Assembly (NCBI RefSeq): GCF_040024445.1 | Contig: NZ_CP157276.1 | Span: 1,364,001 to 1,428,000 of the forward strand | From: Prescottella soli | GTDB taxonomy: Bacteria; Actinomycetota; Actinomycetes; Mycobacteriales; Mycobacteriaceae | Direction of reading: 5' to 3' | Length of the DNA stretch: 64,000 bases | Shown here: piece by piece, positions 1 through 8,598 of the stretch | Numbering within the stretch: position 1 is the first letter of the stretch | Layout: every line of letters begins with the position of its first letter | Program-made: the position numbers and the translations under genes | Notes under the pieces: model-generated | Told to the model about the DNA's origin: nothing | Database searches by the model: none | What the model saw: the letters and a program-made list of their open reading frames with translations, nothing else

Positions 1-592
1 GAATCAGCATCACCGCGGTCCGCACCAACTCGCGGTCCCCTTCCGCGGAACGCCGTACCCCGATATCCGACCGGACGACGGAGGAGCCTTCGAGGAGGCT
101 GACCACGGTCTCCGCCAACGCGATTCGTCGCCCCTCGGAGACATCCGATCGGACACACTCGATCAGGTCCGCGACGAGGCCGACGTACCTGCGATAGAAG
201 CTCCGCACCACCGCCGCGGTCTGCTCGTCTCCCCCTGCGATCGCCCAAATCTCCCGGAACAGGCGGACGCAACCGGCGTCATCGTGCTCGGCGAGCAGAA
301 CCTCGAGCATCCGCCCGGTTTCCTCACGGGTCACCGTCCGTTCCGACCCGTCGTCGACGCCCAGACCCGTCGCCTCCTGCAAGCGCGCCAGCGAACGCGC
401 CAGCGCGCGGTCGAGCACCGCCCTGATCAAGTCGGCGCGGGTGGGAAAGTAGTGCTGCAGGTGGCCGATTCGCACCCCGGCTTCCGCCGCGAAGTCCCGG
501 AGCGCAGCGTTCGCATTGCCTCGTGTGGTGAGCACACGTTCGGCGGCGTCGAGCAGTTCGGCCTGTCGCTGCGCGCCCTTGGACGAGGTCAT
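1..592 (-). CDS. TetR-family transcriptional regulator (C-terminus cut by window edge)
   Basis: The first 197 residues of a TetR-type DNA-binding repressor are visible; the 3' end lies left of the window. The N-terminal helix-turn-helix is clear (LRDFAAEAGVRIGHLQHYFP, about residues 37-56), followed by the variable ligand-binding helices. The ATG overlaps the stop codon of the upstream saccharopine-dehydrogenase-like gene as ATGA, so the two are translationally coupled. A perfect palindrome at 1657-1668, next to the promoter of that first gene, is a plausible operator and would also face the divergent oxalate genes. The ligand cannot be told from the sequence. Confidence 0.85.
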   Translation of the reverse strand, partial: MTSSKGAQRQAELLDAAERVLTTRGNANAALRDFAAEAGVRIGHLQHYFPTRADLIRAVLDRALARSLARLQEATGLGVDDGSERTVTREETGRMLEVLLAEHDDAGCVRLFREIWAIAGGDEQTAAVVRSFYRRYVGLVADLIECVRSDVSEGRRIALAETVVSLLEGSSVVRSDIGVRRSAEGDRELVRTAVMLI

Positions 593-1644
593 GCCCGCAA
601 TACTTCCACCCCGTGCTCCGCGAGTTCCCGCAGCGCGGACTCGGGCCGAGGATGCAGTTCGGGGAACGTGACGCCGGCGACCGCGTCGGCGGCGAGTACC
701 CGGCGGAGTCCCAGGAATCCGCCGAGCGCGGTGAGATGCGCCTGACCGCGGGAATCGACGATCGTCGCGGACGTCGCGCCGGCGTCACCGGCTACGTCGA
801 TACGGATCTGCGCACTTCCCCCGTCGCCGGGTGAATACAGCAGCGATCGGCGCACGGAAGTCCAACGGTCACCGCGCCCCCAGCGGAAGAGGCCGATCTT
901 GTTCGCCGCGAGGAGGGCGGTCGTGGCCGAGTTGGAGCTGAACCCGATCCGGGTGGTCGCGGTGTCCACACCCAACGTCATCGGCAGCGTGAACTGCTCA
1001 GGGGTGTCGAGTCGGACGACCTTCGTCCGGGAGCCTGCGATGTCCACCCAGCGGGCGTCGGAGAGCGGCGCTACCGTCACCGGAACACCGGAGCGCCGGA
1101 CCTCGTAGTCGTAGCCGAGTCGGTCGATGAAGTCGACCGAGTCGACGCCGGCCGAGTCCTGCATGTCGTATCGGATCGCGATGTCGACCGAGGTCACGTC
1201 GCCGACTCGCTCGGCGACCAGGGCCGCCGTCACCAGACTCGTCACGCCGCCCATCCATGACGACGAGAAGAGCACCGGCGCAGACGGTTCCGCGAGCGTC
1301 GCGGCCGTGACCGCCCGCGCGAGCCTGGTGGTCCAGCGTGTGATGTCGACGTAGGGCACCCCACCTCGCACCGCCGCGCGAAGCACCCGATCGTCCGGGT
1401 CGTTGACCGCGCCGACCACGGCGCGGACGTTCGCCCCGAACGGTTCCGGGTCCGCCAGGTCCCACCGCCGCACAGTCGCGCCGTGTCGCCGCGCCACAGC
1501 TGCACCCATTTCCGGGTGACGGCCGGTGAGCAACAGCGGCAATTCGGGCGCCGCAAGTTCGGAGAGCGCGGCGCCGACAGTGCCGTACCCGCCGACGATC
1601 AGCACCGGTCCGGACGAGTCGTACTCGAGTTCGTCGTTGTTCAT
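589..1644 (-). CDS. Saccharopine dehydrogenase-like NAD(P)-binding protein
   Basis: A 351-residue protein with an N-terminal Rossmann fold (VLIVGGYGTVGAALSEL near residue 14) and the layout of the saccharopine dehydrogenase NADP-binding superfamily, which includes membrane-less trans-acting oxidoreductases of unknown substrate. The ATG at 1644 was preferred over the GTG at 1647 because a TAGTTT hexamer ends six bases before it, fitting a leaderless transcript. It is the first gene of a two-gene unit with the TetR regulator (ATGA overlap) and diverges from the oxalate genes. The substrate is not known; lysine metabolism should not be assumed. Confidence 0.75.
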   Translation of the reverse strand: MNNDELEYDSSGPVLIVGGYGTVGAALSELAAPELPLLLTGRHPEMGAAVARRHGATVRRWDLADPEPFGANVRAVVGAVNDPDDRVLRAAVRGGVPYVDITRWTTRLARAVTAATLAEPSAPVLFSSSWMGGVTSLVTAALVAERVGDVTSVDIAIRYDMQDSAGVDSVDFIDRLGYDYEVRRSGVPVTVAPLSDARWVDIAGSRTKVVRLDTPEQFTLPMTLGVDTATTRIGFSSNSATTALLAANKIGLFRWGRGDRWTSVRRSLLYSPGDGGSAQIRIDVAGDAGATSATIVDSRGQAHLTALGGFLGLRRVLAADAVAGVTFPELHPRPESALRELAEHGVEVLRA

Positions 1645-1650
1645 CACACA

Positions 1651-1668
1651 AAACTAGGTCATATGACC
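1651..1668 (-). promoter_or_regulatory. Leaderless -10 with abutting palindromic operator
   Basis: On the minus strand TAGTTT (1656-1651) stands six bases before the ATG at 1644. Immediately upstream is the perfect 12-bp palindrome GGTCATATGACC (1657-1668), placed in the -10/-35 spacer. A repressor bound there would block this promoter. The TetR protein encoded in the same unit is the obvious candidate, by inference from position only. Confidence 0.5.
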
Positions 1669-1825
1669 AATTCTGTCGAACGGGCGAGGCCTCGCCCCGA
1701 CGAGCCGACATGGCGGACGATCCGGTCAGGCGTGCCCGAGAGGGCCACCCGCCATTGCCGCGCGAGGGATACTCGGAAGCGACCGCCGCACGAGGTGCGG
1801 AGTCCAGCCGTCCGGGGATGCCCTC

Positions 1826-3508
1826 ATGACCGAGCCCGAATCCGTCGACGGGAACGAACTCGTCGTCCATGCACTCACGGCGAACGGGATCCCGACGATC
1901 TACGGGGTCGTCGGGATCCCGATTACCGATCTCGCCCGCACCGCCCAGGCCCGCGGCATCCGTTACCTGGGCTTCCGCAACGAGCAGGCCGCCGGTCACG
2001 CCGCCGCGGCCGCCGGCTACCTCACCGGGCGACCCGGTATCTGCCTGACGGTGTCGGCGCCGGGCTTCCTCAACGGGCTCGTCGCCCTCGCCACCGCGAC
2101 CACCGACTGCTTCCCGATGATCCAGATCAGTGGGTCCAGCGACCGTTCCGTGGTCGACCTGGAGCAGGGTGACTACGAGGAGCTGGACCAACTCGCCGCG
2201 GCCCGCCCGTTCGCCAAGGCCGCGTACCGCGTCGACTCCCCCGACCTCATCGGCGTCGGCGTCGGCCGCGCCATCCGCGCGGCGGTCTCCGGACGCCCCG
2301 GCGGCGTGTACCTCGATCTGCCCGCCCACGTCCTGGCCGGCTCCGCGCCGCCCACAGCGCGGCCACCGATCGTCGACCCGGCTCCTCGCCAGATCCCGGC
2401 ACCGGCGGCCGTCGAGCGGGCAGTGGCCCTCCTGGAGGGTGCGCAACGCCCGCTGATCGTGCTCGGGAAGGGGGCGGCGTACGCGCGCGCCGACAGGGTC
2501 GTCCGCGACTTCGTGGAGGCGACGCGGGCCCCGTTCGTGCCGATGTCGATGGCGAAAGGACTTCTACCGGACGATCATCCGCAGTCCGCGGCGGCCGCGC
2601 GATCGCTGGCGCTCGAAACGGCCGACGTCGTGGTCCTGATCGGCGCGCGGTTGAACTGGCTCCTCGAACACGGTCGATCGCCGCGCTGGTCCCCGGACGC
2701 GCAGTTCGTCCAACTCGACATCTGCGCAACCGAGTTCGACAGCAACCGACCGATCGCGGCCCCGGTCCTCGGCGACATCGGGTCGTCGACGGCCGCACTG
2801 CTCGCGACGCTACGCCCGGGAGGGGTCCGGCCGTCCCGCGACTGGCTGGACGAGATCGTCGCGGCGCGACGGTCCAACAACGCGAAGATGGAGGACCGAC
2901 TGCACAGCGAGGTCCACCCGATGAACTTCGCGGTCGCACTGCGGGCGGTGCGCGACGTTCTCGACCGGCATCGCGACACGGTCGTCGTCAGCGAAGGCGC
3001 CAACACGCTCGACAACGCGCGCAACATCATTCCCATCCACTACCCGCGGCACCGGCTCGACGTCGGAACGTGGGGTGTGATGGGCGTGGGTCTCGGGTAC
3101 GCGATCGCCGCCGCGGTCGAGACGGGCCACCGTGTGGTCGCAATCGAGGGCGACAGTGCATTCGGGTTCAGCGGCATGGAGATCGAGACGATCTGCCGCT
3201 ACCACCTGCCCATCGTGGTGATCGTGTTCAACAACGGCGGCGTCTACCGGGGCGACGAGGTCAACGTGCACTCGGCGGATCCGGCGCCGACGGCGCTGTT
3301 GCGCTCGAGCCGGTACGACACACTGATCGAGGCGTTCGGGGGCGTCGGGTACCGCGCCGAGACACCCGAGGAGGTCACAGTCGCGCTGCGTTCCGCGATC
3401 GAGTCGGCGGGGCCCGCGCTGATCGACTGCATCATCGACCCCGCCGTCGGCACCGAGAGCGGCCATCTGCAGAAGCTCAACCGCCCGGCGCACGAGGAGG
3501 AATCATGA
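1826..3508 (+). CDS. oxc: Oxalyl-CoA decarboxylase (thiamine diphosphate enzyme)
   Basis: A 560-residue ThDP enzyme with the three expected domains: a pyrimidine-binding N-domain with the catalytic glutamate in FRNEQAAGHA (E53), a middle domain (about 195-330), and a PP-binding C-domain with the metal/ThDP motif GDSAFGFSG followed 20 residues later by FNNGG. Length and the start VYGVVGIPITDLA-like segment fit oxalyl-CoA decarboxylase better than acetolactate synthase. It would convert oxalyl-CoA to formyl-CoA and CO2 in the cytosol. The next gene, a class III CoA transferase joined by an ATGA overlap, supplies oxalyl-CoA, which strongly supports the assignment. The related 2-hydroxyacyl-CoA lyases are the main alternative. 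Confidence 0.88.
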   Translation: MTEPESVDGNELVVHALTANGIPTIYGVVGIPITDLARTAQARGIRYLGFRNEQAAGHAAAAAGYLTGRPGICLTVSAPGFLNGLVALATATTDCFPMIQISGSSDRSVVDLEQGDYEELDQLAAARPFAKAAYRVDSPDLIGVGVGRAIRAAVSGRPGGVYLDLPAHVLAGSAPPTARPPIVDPAPRQIPAPAAVERAVALLEGAQRPLIVLGKGAAYARADRVVRDFVEATRAPFVPMSMAKGLLPDDHPQSAAAARSLALETADVVVLIGARLNWLLEHGRSPRWSPDAQFVQLDICATEFDSNRPIAAPVLGDIGSSTAALLATLRPGGVRPSRDWLDEIVAARRSNNAKMEDRLHSEVHPMNFAVALRAVRDVLDRHRDTVVVSEGANTLDNARNIIPIHYPRHRLDVGTWGVMGVGLGYAIAAAVETGHRVVAIEGDSAFGFSGMEIETICRYHLPIVVIVFNNGGVYRGDEVNVHSADPAPTALLRSSRYDTLIEAFGGVGYRAETPEEVTVALRSAIESAGPALIDCIIDPAVGTESGHLQKLNRPAHEEES

Positions 3509-4689
3509 CCGAACACGACCCCGGCGGACACCTCGACCCGACCAAACCGCAAGCGCTCGAGGGAATCACGGTGGTCGACTTCACCCACGTGCTGGCCGGA
3601 CCCACGTGTACACGGATGCTCGCCGACGCCGGCGCCCGGGTCATCAAGATCGAACGTCCCGACACCGGCGACGACACGCGACAGATGGGCCCGTTCACCG
3701 ACGACGGCAGCTCCGAGTACTACCGCCTGGCGAACACCGGCAAGGAGAGCATCGCACTGGATCTGAAGGACGCGGACGACATGGCGCTGGTCCGGTCGAT
3801 GATCAGGCACGCCGACGTGGTGGTCGAGAACTTCCGGCCGGGTGTGATGGCGGGGCTGGGCCTGGCCCCGGACGACCTGGTCGCCGCGCATCCCCGGCTG
3901 ATCGTGTGCTCGATCTCCGGGTTCGGCCAGTACGGGCCGATGCACCAGGAGTCGGCCTACGACACGGTGGTCCAGGCGCTGTCGGGCATCATGGACGCCA
4001 CCGGGTGGCCCGACGGTCCCCCGACCCGGGTGGGCACGTCGATCTCGGACATCGCGGCCGGGATCATGGGCTACTGCGGCATCGTCACCGCCCTCGTCGC
4101 CCGCGAACGCACCGGCCGCGGAACCACCGTCGACGTCGCGATGCTCGACAGCACGTTCGCGCTGATGGAGCACGGGCTGATGGATGCGCTCGGCCCGCGC
4201 GTGCGTCCGACCCGCCTGGGCAACCGGCACCCGTTCATGTACCCGTTCGACACGTTCGAGTGCAGCGACCGCACCATCGCGATCGCGGTCGGCAACGATC
4301 ATCTCTTCGAACTACTGTGCGGCGCACTCGGGCTCACGCATCTGGCGTCGGACGCGCGGTTCGCCACCAACGTCGACCGCTGCGCCAACCACACGGAGCT
4401 GAAGACCGCGATGGAGGACGTGCTGCGCACCGACACCTCGGAGGCGTGGCGCGGACGGCTGATCGCGGCCGGCGTCCCGGTGGGTATCGTCCTCAACGTC
4501 GACGACACCCGCAGGCTCGATCAGATCGCGGCGCGCGGCATGATCAAGAACGTCGGCGGATTCGACGTTCCGGGCACACCGCTCAAGTTCGGGACCTGGG
4601 ATTCGATCGGCGCGACGATCCCGTCGCCGGAACTCGACGACTGCGGCGACATGCTGCGCCGGGAGTTCGCGCCGGGTCCCGACGCGTGA
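3505..4689 (+). CDS. frc: Class III CoA transferase, probable formyl-CoA:oxalate CoA-transferase
   Basis: A 394-residue CaiB/BaiF (family III) CoA transferase. The N-terminal half has the family signature (VVDFTHVLAGPTCTRMLADAGA, here shortened: LAGPTCTRMLADAGA at about 30-44, then VIKIERP), and the catalytic aspartate is in SDIAAG (D182). It would exchange CoA between formate and oxalate, giving oxalyl-CoA for the decarboxylase upstream, which it overlaps by ATGA with a GAGGAGG ribosome site in the end of that gene. Family III transferases differ in acyl specificity, so the oxalate role rests largely on the neighbour. Confidence 0.82.
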   Translation: MTEHDPGGHLDPTKPQALEGITVVDFTHVLAGPTCTRMLADAGARVIKIERPDTGDDTRQMGPFTDDGSSEYYRLANTGKESIALDLKDADDMALVRSMIRHADVVVENFRPGVMAGLGLAPDDLVAAHPRLIVCSISGFGQYGPMHQESAYDTVVQALSGIMDATGWPDGPPTRVGTSISDIAAGIMGYCGIVTALVARERTGRGTTVDVAMLDSTFALMEHGLMDALGPRVRPTRLGNRHPFMYPFDTFECSDRTIAIAVGNDHLFELLCGALGLTHLASDARFATNVDRCANHTELKTAMEDVLRTDTSEAWRGRLIAAGVPVGIVLNVDDTRRLDQIAARGMIKNVGGFDVPGTPLKFGTWDSIGATIPSPELDDCGDMLRREFAPGPDA

Positions 4690-4692
4690 GCC

Positions 4693-6111
4693 TCACCGCC
4701 GGGGTGTGACCGTGACCGTCGCCGGCTGACGGGTGTCCGGTGCCCGCAGGGTGAGGATGCGCGTGTCGGGGTTCCAGTTCGCGACGTGTACACCTTCGAC
4801 GTTCGCGCCGTGCGGGAACGTCCGCGCGGGCAGATACACCTCGGTGGGCGCGGTGATCGACAGGTTGGGCACGTACGAGAATTCGAGGCGGTCCGCCCCC
4901 GCGGACCATTCCAGCGGGGAGCCGGCGATCGCCCGCGGGTACGGCTTGTCGAGCGTCGCCGCGAGGTTGCGTTCGGTGCCGTCCGCCTCGTACGGCCCCC
5001 ACGGGCCGGGATCGCGCGACCAGTAGGACACGCCCGCGCCCATCGCGCGGGCGGTGTCGTAGATCCGCTCGACGTAGTCGAGCGCGCCGGGCAGCGTCGT
5101 GTCGAGTCCGAACTCCCCCAGGATGATCGGCGCGTTCCCCAGCGCGGCCGCGGTGCGCAGCGTGTTGCCGCGCCACGCGTCGATCGTCGCGTCCACCTGT
5201 GCGCGTGAGCTTCCGGTGTACCCGCCGCCGAGGTCCATGGGGAGCGGGTAGATGTGCGGGCAGTACGCGATCCGCTGTTCCCCGTCACGGGCGTCGGCGA
5301 CCGCGCGCAGTCCGCTGGGGGTGCCCCAGTTGGTGCCCATCGCCTGCGGCGCGACGCAGACCCACGTGTCCTGGTCGACGGTACGGATGGCGTCGGAGGT
5401 CTTCTGGTACAACGCAGTCAGCGGGCCCGCCTCGAACGACGGGCCCTGCAGTGTGCCGCCGTACGGCTCGTTCATCAGGTCGTACGCGACCACCGCCGGG
5501 CTGTCGGCGAAGCGCTCCGCGACCGCCCGCCACGCGTTCGCGTAGTGATCCGTCAACTCGGGGTGGGCGCCGGTGGTGTTCCAGAAGTTGTCGAACACCC
5601 GCATCACACCCGGCTCGAGGTAGTACATCTCCCACATGTCGTTGTCGCCCACGGGAAGCCCGTCGAGGTACGTCGCCCACGCGGGCGCCCCGTTGCCGTT
5701 CTGCCCACTCGGGGTGACGGCGCTCGAGTACACGTCCTGATGCATGTCGAGCATGACGCTGTAGCCCCGCTCGGCATACCACCCGACGCGCTCGGCCACC
5801 CGGTCCAGGTATTCCTGGCTGTAGACGCCCGGTTCGGGTTCAACCGAACGCCACGAGATGAGGAACCGTACGAAGTTGGTTCCCATGTCGGTGTGCTCGC
5901 GGTCGAGGTCGGCCTCGGTGAACGTCGGCATGCCGTCGGGCGCGATCTTGGCGCTCGACGCGGTGTTGAATCCGTTGAGGATCAGCGCCCGTCCCGCGTC
6001 GTCCGTGAGAAACGCGGTGGACGGTGCCGGGGCCGCCCGCAGCGCGGCCCCGACTCCGCCGACGAGCACCAGCGCTCCGACGACCGCCGCCAGCATCCTC
6101 GAACGCCTCAC
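4693..6111 (-). CDS. Secreted GH5 hydrolase, endoglycoceramidase-like
   Basis: A 472-residue exported protein. The first ~27 residues are a signal peptide (RR, hydrophobic core LAAVVGALVLVGGVGAAL, then ALRAAPA). The mature part is a GH5 (beta/alpha)8 barrel: general acid/base E215 in YDLMNEPYGG and nucleophile E333 in ILGEFGLD, followed by a C-terminal beta-rich domain ending in TVTVTPRR. This order, the N-terminal FLTDDAGRALILNGFN and the length match endoglycoceramidases known from Rhodococcus, which cut the bond between glycan and ceramide of glycosphingolipids. Endogalactosylceramidase or another lipid-glycan specificity is also possible. It converges with the CoA transferase, only three bases apart. 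Confidence 0.82.
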   Translation of the reverse strand: MRRSRMLAAVVGALVLVGGVGAALRAAPAPSTAFLTDDAGRALILNGFNTASSAKIAPDGMPTFTEADLDREHTDMGTNFVRFLISWRSVEPEPGVYSQEYLDRVAERVGWYAERGYSVMLDMHQDVYSSAVTPSGQNGNGAPAWATYLDGLPVGDNDMWEMYYLEPGVMRVFDNFWNTTGAHPELTDHYANAWRAVAERFADSPAVVAYDLMNEPYGGTLQGPSFEAGPLTALYQKTSDAIRTVDQDTWVCVAPQAMGTNWGTPSGLRAVADARDGEQRIAYCPHIYPLPMDLGGGYTGSSRAQVDATIDAWRGNTLRTAAALGNAPIILGEFGLDTTLPGALDYVERIYDTARAMGAGVSYWSRDPGPWGPYEADGTERNLAATLDKPYPRAIAGSPLEWSAGADRLEFSYVPNLSITAPTEVYLPARTFPHGANVEGVHVANWNPDTRILTLRAPDTRQPATVTVTPRR

Positions 6112-6168
6112 CGCTCCACCAACTCTCGCATCCAGGCCAAACCTGGACGATCGTCCCGTTCAGTGCGT

Positions 6169-6174
6169 TAATGT
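6169..6174 (+). promoter_or_regulatory. Leaderless -10 hexamer TAATGT
   Basis: TAATGT lies six bases upstream of the ATG at 6181 and there is no Shine-Dalgarno sequence in the gap, as expected for a transcript starting at the start codon. A weak TCCAGG/CCTGGA dyad (6131-6147) lies in the short divergent space shared with the GH5 gene. Confidence 0.45.
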
Positions 6175-6180
6175 TGCGCC

Positions 6181-6780
6181 ATGTCTGACGAGCACGGGGC
6201 GTTTTCGGCAAGGGCACTGGTCCGCCGGATCCCGGCGGGTCCGTGGCCCGCGGCGGTCACCGTCCTGCTCGCGGCGATGCTGTTCGGAACGTGGTCGCTC
6301 GCCGGCCGGATCCTCACATTCAACCCGGAACTGCTGGTTCCCAGCGCGATCGGCCTGCCCTTCGGGATCCCGCCGCTGCGCGTCTCCCCGCTGGGCGACA
6401 CCACGTGGACGTTCTGGCTCGTCGACGTGGTCGCCGCCCTCGCGATGGTCGCGGTGGTGTGGGCACAGCTGGTCCGCAGCCCGCGGCGGCCCTTCGTCGC
6501 CGGACTTCTCGCGACGATGCTCGGCGTCATCGTCGGCAATCTGGTGCGGATCGTGTTCCTCAGCTTCGAGACCCACCAGGGTCTGGGCACATACGCGCTG
6601 GCGGTGGTGCTCGGCGTGATCGTGTCGGCGCTGTGGGGCGCCGCCGTCGGCCTGGTCGTCGGACCGGTGCATCTGCTCGACCGCAGGCTCCGAAGAGCCC
6701 CGGAGGTTCAGCGGCTGTCCAGGACAGCGAGCAGCGCCCGAAGCACCTCGGCCTCCTCGCGCAGCTTGTCGACACCATGA
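6181..6780 (+). CDS. Membrane protein of unknown function
   Basis: A 199-residue protein with about four hydrophobic segments (roughly 22-42, 72-93, 103-126 and 134-157), so it is an integral membrane protein. No catalytic motif was recognised. The last ~27 residues (from PEVQRLSR on, rich in S and R) are read from DNA that is antisense to the regulator gene at 6708-7022, so the original gene may have ended earlier or has run on into its convergent neighbour. Function unknown. Confidence 0.6.
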   Translation: MSDEHGAFSARALVRRIPAGPWPAAVTVLLAAMLFGTWSLAGRILTFNPELLVPSAIGLPFGIPPLRVSPLGDTTWTFWLVDVVAALAMVAVVWAQLVRSPRRPFVAGLLATMLGVIVGNLVRIVFLSFETHQGLGTYALAVVLGVIVSALWGAAVGLVVGPVHLLDRRLRRAPEVQRLSRTASSARSTSASSRSLSTP

Positions 6781-7022
6781 TCGGTGATCCGGATCCACGA
6801 GCGAGTGCGCCGCCCCGTGTATTCACGGCGCACTTCGACGCACCCCGCCCCGAGCAGAACATCGAGGTGACGACCGAGGTTGCCGTCGGTGAGACCGAGA
6901 CCGTCACGAATGAAGACGAAACTGACCTCGTCGGATTCGCCGAGCATCGACAGGATCGCGAGTCGGGTCTTCTGGTGAACGATCTCGTCGAGTCCCACGA
7001 CTCGACGCTGAGCGCTATCCAA
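6708..7022 (-). CDS. Winged-helix transcriptional regulator (ArsR/MarR-like)
   Basis: A 104-residue single-domain winged helix. The segment VGLDEIVHQKTRLAILSMLG, then GLTDGNLGRHLDVLLGAGCV (recognition helix) and YTGRRTRSWIRITDHG (wing), is the pattern of small regulators that usually accompany membrane proteins. The start is a TTG at 7022 or a GTG eight codons later; both overlap or touch the end of the upstream membrane-protein gene, so the two form one unit. A palindrome at 7614-7632 before that unit is its likely operator. Confidence 0.75.
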   Translation of the reverse strand: MDSAQRRVVGLDEIVHQKTRLAILSMLGESDEVSFVFIRDGLGLTDGNLGRHLDVLLGAGCVEVRREYTGRRTRSWIRITDHGVDKLREEAEVLRALLAVLDSR

Positions 7023-7608
7023 TCCGCGCCAGCCCTTCCGACTCGGCGAGATAGCTGAGGACTCCGAGCGCGAACGCGATCACCCCGAACGATGCCGTCA
7101 CGACGCCGGTGGCTACAGAACCTTCGGCCGCGTTGACGGAAAGCATCGTCCGGATCGGCTCCGAGGCGGTGATCAGCCCGAGCAGCGATCCGAGCGCCCC
7201 CGTAACCCAAAGCCGTTGGCAGCGCTCCCTCCACCCGAACACCACGAATCCCGCGCCGAGAAGGGAGAGGGCGCCGAAGACAGTTGCCGCTGTGAGGACC
7301 CACGGGATCGCGACGACCGACACCACGGCCACGGACGTGTACCCGATCTGCCGTCCCCTCATACCGATCCGGTTGCTCCGATGGGACATCAGCACGGCCA
7401 ACCCCACGAATGCGATCGGAATCAGCAGTCCCGACACGAACGGCAGGCTGCCGCCGAACATCCATCCCAGCCCGATGGCCGACGCCGCAGCGCCCAGGAC
7501 CAGCAAATTCGTCGACTCGACTCGGAGACGCTGGCGGCCGGTGCGGGCGGCATCTGTCGCGACGAGGACCGAGGGGATCGGGCAGTACTCCGCGCCTTGT
7601 CCAGCCAT
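7015..7608 (-). CDS. Membrane protein of unknown function, operon with winged-helix regulator
   Basis: A 197-residue integral membrane protein with about five to six hydrophobic segments (for example LLVLGAAASAIGLGW, LLIPIAFVGLAVLM, VAVVSVVAIPWVL). The ATG at 7608 was chosen over the upstream TTG at 7623 because the latter lies inside a perfect inverted repeat and ATG has CAGAGT six bases before it. It is co-transcribed with the regulator, whose start overlaps its stop. Pairs like this often form self-regulated stress or envelope units, but the role here is unknown. Confidence 0.65.
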   Translation of the reverse strand: MAGQGAEYCPIPSVLVATDAARTGRQRLRVESTNLLVLGAAASAIGLGWMFGGSLPFVSGLLIPIAFVGLAVLMSHRSNRIGMRGRQIGYTSVAVVSVVAIPWVLTAATVFGALSLLGAGFVVFGWRERCQRLWVTGALGSLLGLITASEPIRTMLSVNAAEGSVATGVVTASFGVIAFALGVLSYLAESEGLARIG

Positions 7609-7613
7609 GGACT

Positions 7614-7632
7614 CACTCTGCAATGCAGAGTG
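7614..7632. promoter_or_regulatory. Perfect inverted repeat CACTCTGC-N3-GCAGAGTG, putative operator
   Basis: Two 8-bp arms separated by three bases lie 5 bp upstream of the ATG at 7608, overlapping the likely -10 (CAGAGT on the minus strand). The site is in the divergent space before the gene starting at 7735. The winged-helix protein encoded in the same unit is the natural candidate to bind it. Confidence 0.5.
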
Positions 7633-7734
7633 CGTGCTGTCAATGCTCGCACCATGCCGATCCGTGCGGCGTCACCCGTCGCACCGGCCGGGCATGAGAG
7701 CCTCGCATGCATGGGGAGAACTCGAGGCTGGCCG

Positions 7735-8598
7735 ATGCTCGATCGCGGGACACGACTGTGGTGGCGAACCGTCGGCAGACGGATCGATCTCGACGGCGAT
7801 CATTCGTGGTTGGCCGCACCGACGTCCGGGCGCGGTGCAGTCGCCGACCGCTGGTTGCCCGCGGAGGCGGAACGTATCGGCGGCAGCCTCGTTCGCGACG
7901 GAGGCTCCGGGACCGGGCTGTTGCCGAGCATGGATGCCCTCGCCGGTCCCGAGTTCGATCCGGCAGCCGTGCATCCGGCCATCCGAGGGTTCTACGAGCA
8001 CACGGCGTCCTGGCGAGTGGACGCATGGACCAAGTGGTCGCGCGGCTTCGCCGGGCCGGGCGCCGTGATCGAATCGCTGTACGGCAAACGGCTGCAACAA
8101 CTTGCGCTGCCGGTCGATACGCTGGCCGTCGCACACGGGGTGGACAGCGAGATCGTGACGATCCTCGGCCCGAACGGAAGCCACGCAGGGTCCGCATGGC
8201 TACGGACCCTGCGGCGGACCGGCGACTACATGTTCAGCGGGTACTACCGCGTCGGCCGACTCCCCGGTCACGATCAGCCGAGCGTGCATGTCAGCTTCCC
8301 CCTCGAGCAGGGCAACGTGCAGGTGTACCTCCGCCCGTCCAACGGACCCGACGGATCGATGACGCTGTCGTCCCCGCCGGGCGGCTTCGGCGACGACGGC
8401 GCGTACGTGACGGTCGTCGACGGCGGCCGGACGTACGCCGCCCGCGTGCCGGTCCACGAGGAGTTCCGCCTGTACGTCGACGACGAAGGCGTCGCCCGCA
8501 CCGACCACGTCCTGAAGATCTGGGGAGCAACGGCCGTCCGACTGCACTACCGTCTGGCGCCGGTCGACGTCGGAAGTCATATGGCGGAATCGTCGTGA
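7735..8598 (+). CDS. Conserved hypothetical protein
   Basis: A 287-residue soluble protein with no signal peptide and no family I can name. It is rich in aromatic and beta-type sequence (for example GDYMFSGYYRVGRLPG and DDGAYVTVVDGGRTYAARV), suggesting a mostly beta fold in the C-terminal half. The ATG at 7735 has GAGG eight bases upstream; an earlier in-frame ATG at 7711 has none. The stop overlaps the start of the methyltransferase gene (TGATG), so the two are coupled and may act together. Confidence 0.6.
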   Translation: MLDRGTRLWWRTVGRRIDLDGDHSWLAAPTSGRGAVADRWLPAEAERIGGSLVRDGGSGTGLLPSMDALAGPEFDPAAVHPAIRGFYEHTASWRVDAWTKWSRGFAGPGAVIESLYGKRLQQLALPVDTLAVAHGVDSEIVTILGPNGSHAGSAWLRTLRRTGDYMFSGYYRVGRLPGHDQPSVHVSFPLEQGNVQVYLRPSNGPDGSMTLSSPPGGFGDDGAYVTVVDGGRTYAARVPVHEEFRLYVDDEGVARTDHVLKIWGATAVRLHYRLAPVDVGSHMAESS

